DNA of 64,000 bases from Streptomyces fuscichromogenes (GTDB taxonomy: Bacteria > Actinomycetota > Actinomycetes > Streptomycetales > Streptomycetaceae). The stretch is taken from assembly GCF_014645815.1 (NCBI RefSeq), contig NZ_BMML01000023.1:62001-126000 (forward strand). The letters run 5' to 3'. This document shows positions 21,570 through 30,356 of this stretch, in pieces; within the stretch, counting starts at the first letter, position 1, and each line of letters opens with the position of its first letter. The notes under the pieces were generated by a model. The model did not search any database, had not been told where the DNA came from, and saw only the letters and a program-made list of their open reading frames with translations. A program made the position numbers and the translations under genes.

Positions 21570-21926
21570 AGGCCGATCATCGCGCACATGTACCGCTTTG
21601 TCCTGTAACGCTACGCGTACCACCCATGACACTCCGACCGCGCCGCGGGAGGCGCGCCCCGCCGGGTCCCGCACCACCGAGAAGTCTCACAAAAAGTGCA
21701 TATCCATCGAACCGCGGAGCCCCCGCCGTCCGTGGAACCGGACAGGACCCGACTCGCTCGCAGTTCCTCGCCCTCTCCCCGCGCACAGCGACCGAGGGCC
21801 GAGCGCGGTCACCGGATCCGCGCGGGGCGCACCCCCTGAACGCGGCATCCACCACACCTTCCCGCGGTGACGGGCGCCGAGCCGGCGCAGTCCACGTCTC
21901 CGCCCGACCAGTGAGGACCGGACACC
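21570..21926. other. Divergent promoter region between sigma gene and cupredoxin operon
   Basis: These 357 bp separate the leftward sigma/anti-sigma pair from the rightward cupredoxin operon. No gene is convincing. A GGAAC ECF-type -35-like element occurs at 21734-21738 on the plus strand, and an A-rich stretch (cacaaaaagtgcatatcc) lies at about 21688-21705. Neither gives a confident promoter. Confidence 0.4.
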
Positions 21927-22484
21927 ATGCACCTGAACTTCCGTACACCTGGCAGGCGATCACGCGTCGCGGCCGGACTGGCCGTCACCGTCCTCGCCAC
22001 CACCGGCGCGGTGGGGCTCCTCAGCTCGTGCGGTCAGTCACCGCGTTCACCGGCCGGCGCGACCGCCGCACTCTCACCCGGACCGGGTCAGCACCGGACG
22101 GCAGGGATGCCCGGCGCCTCGACCACGCACGGCGCCTCGACCGCTCCCGGCGCCTCGGCCATGCCCGGTATGCGCATGCCGATGGACCCCTCGGGCACCG
22201 GCAGGGCCGCGTCGGCCGCGCCGGTGGCCGCGAACGCGGTGGCGATCAGCAACTTCGCCTTCTCCCCCGCCGCGCTGAAGGTCAGGGCGGGCACCAGGGT
22301 GACGTGGACCAACCAGGACACCGACGCCCACACCGTCACCAGCGCCGGACCGGGCGGCCCGTTGCACTCGGCCGCCCTGACCACCCGTGCCACCTACAGC
22401 TACACGTTCACCAGGCCCGGCACCTATGCCTACCTCTGCACCATCCATCCGTTCATGACCGCCACCGTGGAGGTGACCCGATGA
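21927..22484 (+). CDS. Secreted cupredoxin (plastocyanin-like) lipoprotein
   Basis: 185 residues. A signal peptide ends in a lipobox-like LLSSC (Cys at ~36), so the protein is probably lipid-anchored outside the membrane. A Pro/Ala/Met-rich linker with repeated GAS and GMRMPM segments follows. The C-terminal ~90 residues are a cupredoxin: ISNFAFSPAALKVRAGTRV, ligand His in DAHTVTS, and the Cys-x2-His-x2-Met ligand loop CTIHPFM. All type-1 copper ligands are present. The stop overlaps the start of the phosphoesterase gene (ATGA), so the two are translationally coupled. Confidence 0.9.
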   Translation: MHLNFRTPGRRSRVAAGLAVTVLATTGAVGLLSSCGQSPRSPAGATAALSPGPGQHRTAGMPGASTTHGASTAPGASAMPGMRMPMDPSGTGRAASAAPVAANAVAISNFAFSPAALKVRAGTRVTWTNQDTDAHTVTSAGPGGPLHSAALTTRATYSYTFTRPGTYAYLCTIHPFMTATVEVTR

Positions 22485-23500
22485 CCGGCTACCACGACAG
22501 TCACGACGGAACACCGGCCGACGACGCCCCCGGGCCCGACACCGAGCACGGCATGACTCGACGTCAACTCATGCGGCATGCCGGATGGTTCGGCGGCGCG
22601 GTGGTGCTGACCGTGGCCGGTGGCGAGGTGCTGAGCCATGTCGCGGACTCCCGGGACACCGGCGCCGACACCGACGCCGGAACCGACACCGCGGCCGCGG
22701 CCGCCGTGGCGGGAGGCGGCCCGCTGCGGTTCGTGCAGGTCTCCGACAGCCATATCGGCTTCCAGGGCCCGGCGAACACGAACGTGGCCGGCTCCTTCGC
22801 CGAAGCGATCAGGCAGGTCAACTCGCTCGGTTTCAGGCCTGACTTCGTCATGCACAGCGGCGATCTGACCCACCTGTCCACGGCCGGGCAGTTCGACCAG
22901 GTCAAGCAGATGATGACCGGGATGAGGACGGACCGCGTCTTCACCGTGCCGGGCGAGCACGACTCCATAGGTGACGCGGGCCGCGCCTACCGGCGCACCT
23001 TCGGCATGGGCACGCTCGGCGAGGGCTGGTACAGCTTCGACACCCACGGTGTGCACTTCATCGCCCTGGTCAACACGCTGAGCCTGGAGAAGCTCGGCCA
23101 CCTCGGCACCGAGCAGATCGACTTCGTCCGCAAGGACCTCGCGGGACTGTCGTCGGACACCCCCGTGGTGGTCTTCAGCCACATCCCGCTGTTCGCGATG
23201 TACCCGAAGTGGGGCTGGAGCACCGACGACGCCCTGAAGGTCATCGCACTGCTGCGCCGCTTCTCCTCCGTCACCTGTCTCAACGGGCACGTCCACCAGC
23301 TGTTCACCAAGACGGAGGGGAACATCACCTTCCACTCCGCCACCACCACCGCCTACCCCCTGCCCAGACCGGGCCGCGCCCCCGCTCCCACCCCGCAGGT
23401 CGTCCCCGCCCGCCAGCTCAGGGAGGCACTCGGCATCCGCAGCGTCGGCTACCGCCGAGGTGACCGTGAACTGGCCGTCACGGACCAGAGGCTGGCATGA
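22481..23500 (+). CDS. Secreted calcineurin-like metallophosphoesterase (Tat substrate)
   Basis: 339 residues from the ATG overlapping the cupredoxin stop; the frame is open further upstream but that part is not coding. A Tat-type signal (TRRQLMRHAGWFGGAVVLT) starts near residue 27. All metallophosphoesterase motifs are present: DSHIG, GDLTH, GEHD (usually GNHD), SHIP and GHVHQ. It hydrolyses an unknown phosphoester outside the membrane. Coupling to an exported cupredoxin suggests joint deployment at the cell envelope. The following membrane protein gene overlaps its stop by ATGA. Confidence 0.9.
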   Translation: MTGYHDSHDGTPADDAPGPDTEHGMTRRQLMRHAGWFGGAVVLTVAGGEVLSHVADSRDTGADTDAGTDTAAAAAVAGGGPLRFVQVSDSHIGFQGPANTNVAGSFAEAIRQVNSLGFRPDFVMHSGDLTHLSTAGQFDQVKQMMTGMRTDRVFTVPGEHDSIGDAGRAYRRTFGMGTLGEGWYSFDTHGVHFIALVNTLSLEKLGHLGTEQIDFVRKDLAGLSSDTPVVVFSHIPLFAMYPKWGWSTDDALKVIALLRRFSSVTCLNGHVHQLFTKTEGNITFHSATTTAYPLPRPGRAPAPTPQVVPARQLREALGIRSVGYRRGDRELAVTDQRLA

Positions 23501-23895
23501 ACACCCGAGGCCTGCTCGCTCCCGCCCTGCGGTGGGCGACCGCCGCGACCCTCGCCGTCGGTGGATACGTCCACGCCCGGCTCTACCTCGACGGGTATCG
23601 CTTCATCCACGTCATCGGCCCGCTGTTCCTGCTCCAGGCCGCTGCCTCCTTCGCCCTCGCGGCCCTGCTGTCGATCGGGACACCGCCCCTGGCCCTGAGG
23701 GCCGCCGTGGCAGGCACCGCGCTCGGCGCCCTGGGCGGCTTCGCCGCCTCCCGCACCGTAGGAGTGTTCGGGTTCACCGAGCGCGGTCTGCGGCCCGAGC
23801 CGCAGGCCGTCCTCACCCTCCTCGCCGAAACCTGCACGCTGCTGTTCCTCGCGGCCTGGCAGGCGACCCTGACCAGGCGGTCCCGTACCGCCTGA
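23497..23895 (+). CDS. Small integral membrane protein
   Basis: 132 residues with four predicted hydrophobic helices (LLAPALRWATAATLAVGGYV; IHVIGPLFLLQAAASFALAAL; ALRAAVAGTALGALGGFAA; LTLLAETCTLLFLAAWQ). There is no enzymatic motif. Its ATG overlaps the phosphoesterase stop, making it the third gene of the cupredoxin operon. Possibly a membrane anchor or partner for the exported proteins; this is inference. Confidence 0.8.
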   Translation: MNTRGLLAPALRWATAATLAVGGYVHARLYLDGYRFIHVIGPLFLLQAAASFALAALLSIGTPPLALRAAVAGTALGALGGFAASRTVGVFGFTERGLRPEPQAVLTLLAETCTLLFLAAWQATLTRRSRTA

Positions 23896-23975
23896 GTCCC
23901 GCCGATCAGCGCCGTCGCCCGCACCCCCGCCCACACCCCCGCCCCCGTCTGCTCCCGGAACCAAGGAGTGCCGTC

Positions 23976-24248
23976 ATGTACCTGGAACCACGCCCGGGAA
24001 TCGCCTGGCCCAGCCCACGCCTGCGCGAACTGAGGAATGCCGTGCGGGCCCTGCTCGGTCTGGACGACGACACCGCCGTCGTCATCCGCCGGCTCGTCCG
24101 TGGCGAAGCCGGCCGCCCGGCGCCGGAGACCGTCGTCGGGGTGCTGCCCATGCACGGCGAGGCCCATCGCTGGACGCTCCACCGCCCCGCCGAACAGATC
24201 ACCACGGACGAGCTTCGGGCCGCCCTGCTCCACCACCGACCGGGCTGA
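23976..24248 (+). CDS. Hypothetical protein, 90 aa
   Basis: Starts at an ATG with AAGGAG about 8 nt upstream, which supports the start. The sequence is mixed alpha/beta and soluble (LRELRNAVRALLGLDDDTAVVIRRLV, ETVVGVLPMHGEAHRWTLHR, ITTDELRAALL). No domain recognised. It lies 80 bp after the cupredoxin operon and may be its last gene. Confidence 0.65.
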   Translation: MYLEPRPGIAWPSPRLRELRNAVRALLGLDDDTAVVIRRLVRGEAGRPAPETVVGVLPMHGEAHRWTLHRPAEQITTDELRAALLHHRPG

Positions 24249-24299
24249 ACGCAGCCCGGACGGCGCACGGTGCCGTGGCCCGGATTTACTACCGGTTGG

Positions 24300-24330
24300 T
24301 TGAACAGTTCAGACTGATAAACCTACTGTT
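24300..24330 (+). promoter_or_regulatory. Promoter and candidate operator of the MarR-exporter operon
   Basis: TTGAAC (24300-24305) and TACTGT (24324-24329) are spaced by 18 bp, which would place the transcription start at or next to the MarR ATG at 24338, giving a leaderless mRNA. An inverted repeat AACAGT (24303-24308) / ACTGTT (24325-24330) overlaps both elements, as expected for MarR autorepression. Confidence 0.6.
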
Positions 24331-24337
24331 AGTACAT

Positions 24338-24805
24338 ATGAAGACAGACATGACCGCCGACGGCGGCGGCATACGCGATCTGAGCGATGCCACCCGGCTC
24401 GCTTCCGAGCTCCGGCTCGCCGTGGGCCGGGTCACCCGGCGGCTGCGGCAGGCGCACGCCGTGGGGGACGTGTCCTTGTCGGGCGTGTCCGTGCTGGCGC
24501 GGCTGGCCTCCGAGGGCCCCGACTCGCCGACCTCGCTCGCCGAGCTGGAGCGGGTACGGCCACAGGCCATGGCGAGCACCCTCGCCCAGCTCGAACAGCG
24601 CGGGCTGGTCCGTCGTACCCCCGATGCCACGGACGGGCGGCGGAGCATTCTGGCCGTCACCGACGAGGGGCGGGCCGTGCTCGCCGAGCGGCGCTCCGAG
24701 TCGGTGCAGCGGCTCGCGGCCGTCGTCGACGGGTTCTCCGCCGAGGAGCGGGCGACGCTCGGGGCCGCCCTGCCGCTCCTCGACCGGCTGGCGGAGCGGC
24801 TGTGA
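24338..24805 (+). CDS. MarR family transcriptional regulator
   Basis: 155 residues. The start at MKTDMTADG is chosen because the promoter lies directly in front of it; the longer open frame has no support. Winged helix: LSLSGVSVLARLASEG, then SLAELERVRPQAMASTLAQLEQRGLV (recognition helix) and the wing RRTPDATDGRRSILAVTDEG. Its stop overlaps the exporter GTG (GTGA). It is probably the local ligand-responsive repressor of the DHA2 exporter, a standard arrangement for drug-efflux loci. Confidence 0.9.
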   Translation: MKTDMTADGGGIRDLSDATRLASELRLAVGRVTRRLRQAHAVGDVSLSGVSVLARLASEGPDSPTSLAELERVRPQAMASTLAQLEQRGLVRRTPDATDGRRSILAVTDEGRAVLAERRSESVQRLAAVVDGFSAEERATLGAALPLLDRLAERL

Positions 24806-26580
24806 CCGGGCGCGGATGGTCCGCCGCCCTGCGCTCGGCCCGCCGCAAGGACACCCCGGCCGGGCCCGGCTACAAGTGGGTCGCGCTGTCGAACACCACG
24901 CTCGGCGTGCTGATCGCCACGATGGACGCGTCGATCGTGATCATCTCGCTGCCGGCGATCTTCCGCGGCATCGGGCTCGACCCGCTGGCGCCGGGCAACA
25001 TCGGCTATCTGCTGTGGATGATCCTCGGCTATCTGCTGGTGTCCGCCGTGCTGGTCGTCGTGCTCGGGCGGCTCGGCGACATGTTCGGGCGGGTGAAGAT
25101 CTACAACCTCGGCTTCCTGATCTTCGCGTGCGCCTCGGTGGCGCTGTCGCTCGATCCGTTCCGCGCGGGGGCCGGTGCCCTGTGGCTGATCCTGTGGCGG
25201 ATCGTGCAGGCCTTCGGCGGGTCCATGCTCACCGCCAACTCGGCCGCCATCCTCACCGACGCCTTCCCGGCCCGGCAGCGCGGCATGGCCCTCGGCATCA
25301 ACCAGATCACCGCGCTCGCGGGCCAGTTCCTCGGCCTGCTGGCGGGCGGTCTGCTCGCCGTGGTCGACTGGCGTGCCGTGTTCTGGGTGAGCGTCCCGGT
25401 CAGCATCACCGGCACGATCTGGTCGTACCTGAGCCTGCGCGAGACCTCGACGGGCCGGCCCGGCCGGATCGACTGGCTGGGCAACCTCACCTTCGCGGCC
25501 GGCGCCGGCATCCTGCTGGCCGGGATCACCTACGGGATCCAGCCCTACGGCGGCAGCGCCACCGGCTGGGGCAACCCGTGGGTGCTGACCGGCCTGATCG
25601 GTGGCCTCGCCCTGCTGCTCGCGTTCTGTGTCATCGAGACGCGGGTCGCCGAGCCCATGTTCGACCTGGCACTGTTCAGGAACAGGGCGTTCGCCGCGGG
25701 CAACGTGGCCGCCCTGCTGACCTCGATCGCGCGCGGCGGTCTGCAGTTCATGCTGATCATCTGGCTGCAGGGCATCTGGCTGCCGCTGCACGGCTACGAC
25801 TTCGAGGACACCCCCCTGTGGGCCGGCATCTTCATGCTTCCGCTCACCCTCGGTTTCCTCGTCGCGGGGCCCGTCTCCGGGTATCTGTCGGACCGGTTCG
25901 GCGCCCGGCTCTTCTCCACCGCGGGGCTGCTGGTCGTCACCGTGTCCTTCCTGGGGCTGCTCGCGCTGCCCGTGGACTTCGACTACGGGCTGTTCGCGGC
26001 GCTGCTGCTGCTCAACGGCATCGGCCAGGGCATGTTCTCGGCCCCGAACACCTCCTCGATCATGGGCAGTGTGCCGGCCGAGTACCGGGGTGTCGCCTCG
26101 GGCATGCGCTCGACCTTCCAGAACTCCGGTACGGCGCTGTCCATCGGCGTCTTCTTCTCCCTGATGGTGTCCGGGCTCGCCACCTCGCTCCCGGCGACGC
26201 TGAAGAGCGGCCTCGTGGCGCACGGCGTGCCGGCCGCCTCCGCCGCGCACGCCGCGTCGCTGCCGCCGGTGAGCACGCTGTTCGCGACGTTCCTCGGCAA
26301 CAACCCCGTCCAGCACCTGCTCGCCTCGGAAGGCGTCCTGGACCATGTCACCCGGGCCCAGCGGTCGGTGCTGACCGGGCACACGTTCTTCCCGCAGCTG
26401 GTCTCCGGCCCCTTCCACCACGGCCTGGGCATCGTCTTCGGCGTGGCCGCCGGCATGGCCCTGGTGTCCGCCGTGGCCTCCGCCCTGCGCGGCTCCCACC
26501 GGCCCGGACCGGACCACCGGAAGCCGGAGGACCGGACCGCGGCGCGTACGGCGCGGTCCCGGCACAACGCGCCGTCGTGA
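24802..26580 (+). CDS. DHA2-family MFS drug exporter (14 TM)
   Basis: 592 residues from a GTG overlapping the MarR stop. The 14-helix H+-antiporter architecture is visible, including the motif A-like loop GRLGDMFGRVK, the motif C-type helix ITALAGQFLGLLAGGLL and SGYLSDRFGARLFS in the second half. A long loop (~480-530) precedes the last helices. Expected to export hydrophobic drugs or endogenous metabolites with de-repression by the upstream MarR. Substrate unknown. Confidence 0.92.
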   Translation: MTGRGWSAALRSARRKDTPAGPGYKWVALSNTTLGVLIATMDASIVIISLPAIFRGIGLDPLAPGNIGYLLWMILGYLLVSAVLVVVLGRLGDMFGRVKIYNLGFLIFACASVALSLDPFRAGAGALWLILWRIVQAFGGSMLTANSAAILTDAFPARQRGMALGINQITALAGQFLGLLAGGLLAVVDWRAVFWVSVPVSITGTIWSYLSLRETSTGRPGRIDWLGNLTFAAGAGILLAGITYGIQPYGGSATGWGNPWVLTGLIGGLALLLAFCVIETRVAEPMFDLALFRNRAFAAGNVAALLTSIARGGLQFMLIIWLQGIWLPLHGYDFEDTPLWAGIFMLPLTLGFLVAGPVSGYLSDRFGARLFSTAGLLVVTVSFLGLLALPVDFDYGLFAALLLLNGIGQGMFSAPNTSSIMGSVPAEYRGVASGMRSTFQNSGTALSIGVFFSLMVSGLATSLPATLKSGLVAHGVPAASAAHAASLPPVSTLFATFLGNNPVQHLLASEGVLDHVTRAQRSVLTGHTFFPQLVSGPFHHGLGIVFGVAAGMALVSAVASALRGSHRPGPDHRKPEDRTAARTARSRHNAPS

Positions 26581-26622
26581 ACGGCGGGTGCCCCGGCGGA
26601 GATCCGCCGGGGCACCCGCCGT
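26581..26622. terminator. Perfect 20-bp hairpin terminator
   Basis: Two perfectly complementary 20-bp arms (26581-26600 and 26603-26622) with a 2-base loop (GA), immediately after the exporter stop. It lies between convergent genes and can serve both. Confidence 0.9.
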
Positions 26623-26640
26623 CCGCTCACCGGGCGACGG

Positions 26641-28827
26641 TCACGGGTACGAGGTGAGGTTCGCGACGTTGGCCGACGAGTTCGACGGTCCTGCGCTGTT
26701 GTTGATGACATGGGTGATGGTGCCGGTGCCGCCGAGGGAGACCGTCACCATGCTGGTGAACCTGACGTTCGAGTTGGCCGGCGCCTCGATGGCGTGATCG
26801 GCGACGACACTCGGATCGGAGCTGAAGTAGCAGTAGCTGCCGAGGCCGTACGCCTGGTGGCTGGTGACCGAGTCGGCGACCTTGTAGGCCGCGTAGCCCT
26901 TGGTCGAACCGTTCGTCCAGGACGACTGGTTCGGCGGGTCGTACGGCATCTCGTTCTGGTAGAAGTACGTCCGGCCGCCGTTGCCGTTCCAGATGGTCTG
27001 GTACTTCTGGAAGTGCTCGACGAACAGGCCGTACATGGTCACGTTGTCGCCGTTGACGACCAGTCCGGTGTCGGCGGTGTTCGTGGTCCAGCCGACGCCG
27101 GTGCCGTGGTCGGCACGCCAGATCCACATGTGGTCGCCGATGACGTTGTCGCTGTTGACGACCAGGCTCGTGGTGGCCTTGCCGACGCCCGCGCCGCCGA
27201 CGCGGAAGTACACGTCGTGCAGCGAGGTCGGGTCGCCGGCGTGCGAGGCGGTGGAGCCGCTGGGGCCCACCTCCACCAGGGTGGCGGAGTTGGTGGTGCC
27301 GGCGTCGAAGAGCAGGCCCGCGATGTCGACTCCGTCGACGTCGGCGACCTTCAGGGCGGTGATGCCGTTGTCCGGGACGAAGGTGGCGAGGCCGAGGCCC
27401 AGCACGACGGTGTCGGCGCGGTTGATCTGCAGGGTCTGGTCGAGGTGGTAGACACCCGGGGTGACCAGGAGGTTCTTGCCCGCCGTCAGGGCCGCGTTGA
27501 TCTGGGACGCGGTGGCGCCCGGCTTCACCACGTAGAAGCTGTCCAGCGACAGCGAGGTACCGGCGGCGGAGCCGGAACTCCAGCTGGTGCCGGAGGTGTT
27601 GGAGCGGGTGGACGGCACGAACACCTGGTAGGTGCCGGAGCCGTCGACATAGAGGAACGGCTTCTCACGGGTCACCGGGCTCTGTGCGACCGTGGTGTCC
27701 GGCGGGCTCGGGAAGGTGGTGGACGGCACGCCCGTGCTGCCCACGAAGACCATGTTCCAGTTGGCGCCGGTCCAGCTGCCGAGCTGTGAGTTTCGGGTCA
27801 GCCACTGCTGCTGGGTACCGGAGTTGACCTGGCCGTTGATCTGGCTGTCGGCGATCAGGCCACCGCTGGACCAGCCGCCGTCGTCCAGCGCGAGGTTGCC
27901 GCGCAGGTGCACCCGGCGGTACGCGGACGCCTGCGAGACCGCCCAACGGTCGCTGCCGCCCGTCGGGTTGACGGAGAGGTTCTCGGCGCCGCGCCAGAAG
28001 TTCTGGGTGGCGTTGCCCTGGAACCAGTCGGCCTCCGCGTGCACCGCGCCGTTGACCGAGACCGCGTCGGGCGACAGGCCGAGGCCCAACACCTGCGTGT
28101 AGAAGCCGACGTTGACGTCCGCGCTGTAGGCGCCGGGCTTGAACAGCACGGCGTAGCGCTGGGAGCCGAACTGGTCGGTCTGCTGCTGCGCGAAGATCGA
28201 GTCCAGCCTGGTCTGGATGGTCGACGCGGACATCGACGGGTCGAAGACGACCACGTTGGATCCGAGGTCCGGGTTGCCCGCCTGGGTCACCGGGACGACC
28301 TGGAAGCGCTGGGCGGCGGTGCCGTTGCAGGTGTACTGCACGAACTGCACGCTGTCGGCGGTCGAGGCGGCGGGGTCGTCCAGGCATTTGCCGCTGTTGC
28401 GGTTCACGAAGTGGTACGCGCCGCCGCCGTCGTCGACCGGCAGCCACTGCTGGTTGCTGCCGCCGCCGTAGGTCCACATCTGGACGGGCGCGTTGTCCGC
28501 CGTCGAGACGCCCGTGACGTCCAGCACCTCGCTGGTGTTGTTGGCGTTGTTGATGCGGACGTAGCCGTCGCTGGTGGCGGCCAGACTCCACTGCTGGGCA
28601 GTGGTGTTGTTGCAGGTGTACTGCTGGACGACGGTGCCGTCGGCGGTCGCGGCGGCCTTGGCGTCCACGCACCTGCCGCTGGCCGCGTTGAGCAGGGTGG
28701 TGTTGCCGGTGGGCGGCGTGGCGGCGGACGCGGGCGAGGACACGCCCGCCGCGGTGAGCAGGGAGGCGGCCACGACGGCCACCGCCGCGGCGGCCGTTGA
28801 TCTGCGGCGTCGGGGAAGGGAAGGCAC
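26641..28827 (-). CDS. Secreted ricin-lectin/right-handed beta-helix protein (putative glucanase)
   Basis: 728 residues from a GTG with GAGGAG 5 nt upstream. A signal peptide (AAAVAVVAASLLTAAGVSSPASAA) is followed by a ricin-type CBM13 lectin of about 130 residues with QxW-type repeats (TAQQWSL, SNQQWLP, AAQRFQV). A long region resembling pectate-lyase-like/GH55 or GH87 beta-helix folds follows (VLFKPGAYSADVNVGFYTQVLGLG, LLVTPGVYHLDQTLQINRADTVVLGLG, GVDIAGLLFDAG). Homologues are often annotated vaguely. A polysaccharide-degrading role, possibly on alpha-1,3-glucan, is my inference. It lies 32 bp downstream of the chitinase gene and is co-transcribed with it. Confidence 0.8.
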   Translation of the reverse strand: MPSLPRRRRSTAAAAVAVVAASLLTAAGVSSPASAATPPTGNTTLLNAASGRCVDAKAAATADGTVVQQYTCNNTTAQQWSLAATSDGYVRINNANNTSEVLDVTGVSTADNAPVQMWTYGGGSNQQWLPVDDGGGAYHFVNRNSGKCLDDPAASTADSVQFVQYTCNGTAAQRFQVVPVTQAGNPDLGSNVVVFDPSMSASTIQTRLDSIFAQQQTDQFGSQRYAVLFKPGAYSADVNVGFYTQVLGLGLSPDAVSVNGAVHAEADWFQGNATQNFWRGAENLSVNPTGGSDRWAVSQASAYRRVHLRGNLALDDGGWSSGGLIADSQINGQVNSGTQQQWLTRNSQLGSWTGANWNMVFVGSTGVPSTTFPSPPDTTVAQSPVTREKPFLYVDGSGTYQVFVPSTRSNTSGTSWSSGSAAGTSLSLDSFYVVKPGATASQINAALTAGKNLLVTPGVYHLDQTLQINRADTVVLGLGLATFVPDNGITALKVADVDGVDIAGLLFDAGTTNSATLVEVGPSGSTASHAGDPTSLHDVYFRVGGAGVGKATTSLVVNSDNVIGDHMWIWRADHGTGVGWTTNTADTGLVVNGDNVTMYGLFVEHFQKYQTIWNGNGGRTYFYQNEMPYDPPNQSSWTNGSTKGYAAYKVADSVTSHQAYGLGSYCYFSSDPSVVADHAIEAPANSNVRFTSMVTVSLGGTGTITHVINNSAGPSNSSANVANLTSYP

Positions 28828-28859
28828 GGGTTCTCCTCGGGAGGCGGCGTGTGGCGGGG

Positions 28860-30221
28860 TCAGCCGGTGTATCCGGCGAAGACGCGCGTGAAGTCCCAGG
28901 CGGACTGGCTCACGCCGGAGCAGCTGTCGGCGGAGCCGCCGGTGCAGGGCCGGTCGCGGTTGGCGGACCAGAAGGTGAGCCGGGCCAGGTGGTGCTGCTG
29001 GGCGTAGGCGAGGATGGTCCGGAAGTCGGCCACCGTGACGGTCTCGCTGTTGTCGGTGATCCCGTTCATGGACGAGATGCCCATGTCCCGGTACGCGGTG
29101 TCGTCGCTGTAGCCGTACGCGTTCTTCAGCGCGTTCTTGAGCCCCTCGGCCGCCTGGGTGGTGAGGTTGCCCATGTTCTGGCCCGCGCCGCCGAAGTCGA
29201 ACGGCATGACGGCCCAGGCGTCGACGGTCAGCCCGGCGGACGCGGCCCGGTTGATGAGGCTGGTGTCGGGGCCGCTCTGGCCGGTGCCGATGGTGATGTA
29301 CACCTTCAGACCGGAGTTGTCGGCCTTCACCGTCTTCAGCGCGTCCACGACCCGCTGCTGCACGGTCCCGTTGCCGTAGGCGTCGGCTTCGAGGTCGATG
29401 TCGATCGCCTTGAGACCGCCGTAGGCGTTGATGACCTTCTGGTAGGCCGCCGCCAGCTCGCCCGCGCTGGAGCAGGAGCTCTCCAGCTTGTTGCCGCTGT
29501 AGCCGCCGAAGGACGGGATGACGTCACCGCCGCCCGCGCGCACGGTGTTGACGGTCTGCTGGTCGACCCCGCCGGTCAGCGCCCGGCTGCCGTCCCACTG
29601 CGGGTTGCAGTAGCCGTTGCTGAGGACGAACGCGAGCGTGTAGTACTTCACACCGGTCGCGTCGGTGATCGTGGTCGGGCTCGGCGGGTCGCCCCAGCCG
29701 TTGTACAGGTACGGCGCCACGGCCATCGGCGAGGACGGGGTGGTGGTGCCGCCGGCGGCCGGGGCCGTCCACTTCTGGTTGGCGGTGCCCGCGCAGGTCC
29801 AGATCTGTGTCCGGGTGCCGTTGGCGGAGTTGTTGTCGGTGACGTCCATGCACTTGTTCGCCTGCGGATTGACGATGTCGTGCGCGGACGACACCGTCCA
29901 CTGCTGGTTCGCTCCGCCGGAGCAGGTCCACAGTTGCAGCTTGGCGCCGTCGGCGGTCGAACTGCCGGTCACGTCAAGGCACTTGCCGAGGGCGCGGATG
30001 GTGCCGTCGCTGCCGACGGTCCACTGCTGGGCGGCGGTGCCGTTGCAGTCGTAGAGCTGGACGGCCGTGCCGTCGGCGGAGTTGGCGCCGGCGACGTCGA
30101 GGCACTTGCCGGCGAGGCCGGTGACGGTGCCGGTGGCGGCCTGCGCCGGAGCGGCGGTGAGCAGGCCTGCGGAGAGCGTCAACGCGGCTATGGAGACAGC
30201 CGTGGGGAGGGACCTGGCCAT
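28860..30221 (-). CDS. Secreted GH18 chitinase with N-terminal ricin-type lectin
   Basis: 453 residues from the ATG at 30221; an upstream in-frame extension lacks a signal peptide. Signal peptide (SIAALTLSAGLLTAAPAQAA), then a ricin B/CBM13 trefoil (~30-155) with three repeats each carrying KC(L/M)DV and QQWTV-type motifs, a Gly/Thr linker, and a GH18 barrel. The catalytic DxDxE motif is DIDLE, with the acid/base Glu at residue 278. SFGGYSG and AVMPFDF are further GH18 strands, resembling bacterial chitinase C/D-type enzymes. It hydrolyses chitin outside the cell. It is the first gene of an operon with the beta-helix protein. Confidence 0.9.
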   Translation of the reverse strand: MARSLPTAVSIAALTLSAGLLTAAPAQAATGTVTGLAGKCLDVAGANSADGTAVQLYDCNGTAAQQWTVGSDGTIRALGKCLDVTGSSTADGAKLQLWTCSGGANQQWTVSSAHDIVNPQANKCMDVTDNNSANGTRTQIWTCAGTANQKWTAPAAGGTTTPSSPMAVAPYLYNGWGDPPSPTTITDATGVKYYTLAFVLSNGYCNPQWDGSRALTGGVDQQTVNTVRAGGGDVIPSFGGYSGNKLESSCSSAGELAAAYQKVINAYGGLKAIDIDLEADAYGNGTVQQRVVDALKTVKADNSGLKVYITIGTGQSGPDTSLINRAASAGLTVDAWAVMPFDFGGAGQNMGNLTTQAAEGLKNALKNAYGYSDDTAYRDMGISSMNGITDNSETVTVADFRTILAYAQQHHLARLTFWSANRDRPCTGGSADSCSGVSQSAWDFTRVFAGYTG

Positions 30222-30267
30222 ATGCGGGGGGTGGCCTTTCACGCGGGGGGATGCAGCACGGTTTGCA

Positions 30268-30298
30268 CTCAACGCCCTTGTTGACACTGAGCGTTGAG
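30268..30298 (-). other. Leader hairpin of chitinase mRNA
   Basis: 8-bp perfect arms CTCAACGC and GCGTTGAG separated by 15 bases, within the ~100-nt untranslated leader of the chitinase transcript. Role unknown; it could also be a protein-binding site. Confidence 0.45.
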
Positions 30299-30327
30299 CG
30301 CATCCGTGAGTCTTTGTTTAAGGCGTG

Positions 30328-30356
30328 AAACTAAAGGTCCGGACCACCAGCGTCAA
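30328..30356 (-). promoter_or_regulatory. Chitinase promoter with embedded chitinase-type (DasR-like) operator
   Basis: On the minus strand, TTGACG (30356-30351) and TAGTTT (30333-30328) are separated by exactly 17 bp. The spacer contains TGGTCCGGACCT (30346-30335), matching 11 of 12 bases of the TGGTCCAGACCT element known from Streptomyces chitinase promoters and close to the DasR consensus core GGTCTAGACC. Only one copy is present, where classical chitinase promoters have two. It suggests N-acetylglucosamine/chitin control. Confidence 0.7.

Noticed and set aside
21626..22480. N-terminal extension of the phosphoesterase frame over the cupredoxin gene
   Set aside because: The extension is in another frame of the cupredoxin coding sequence. 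The Tat signal near the ATG at 22481 marks the real start.
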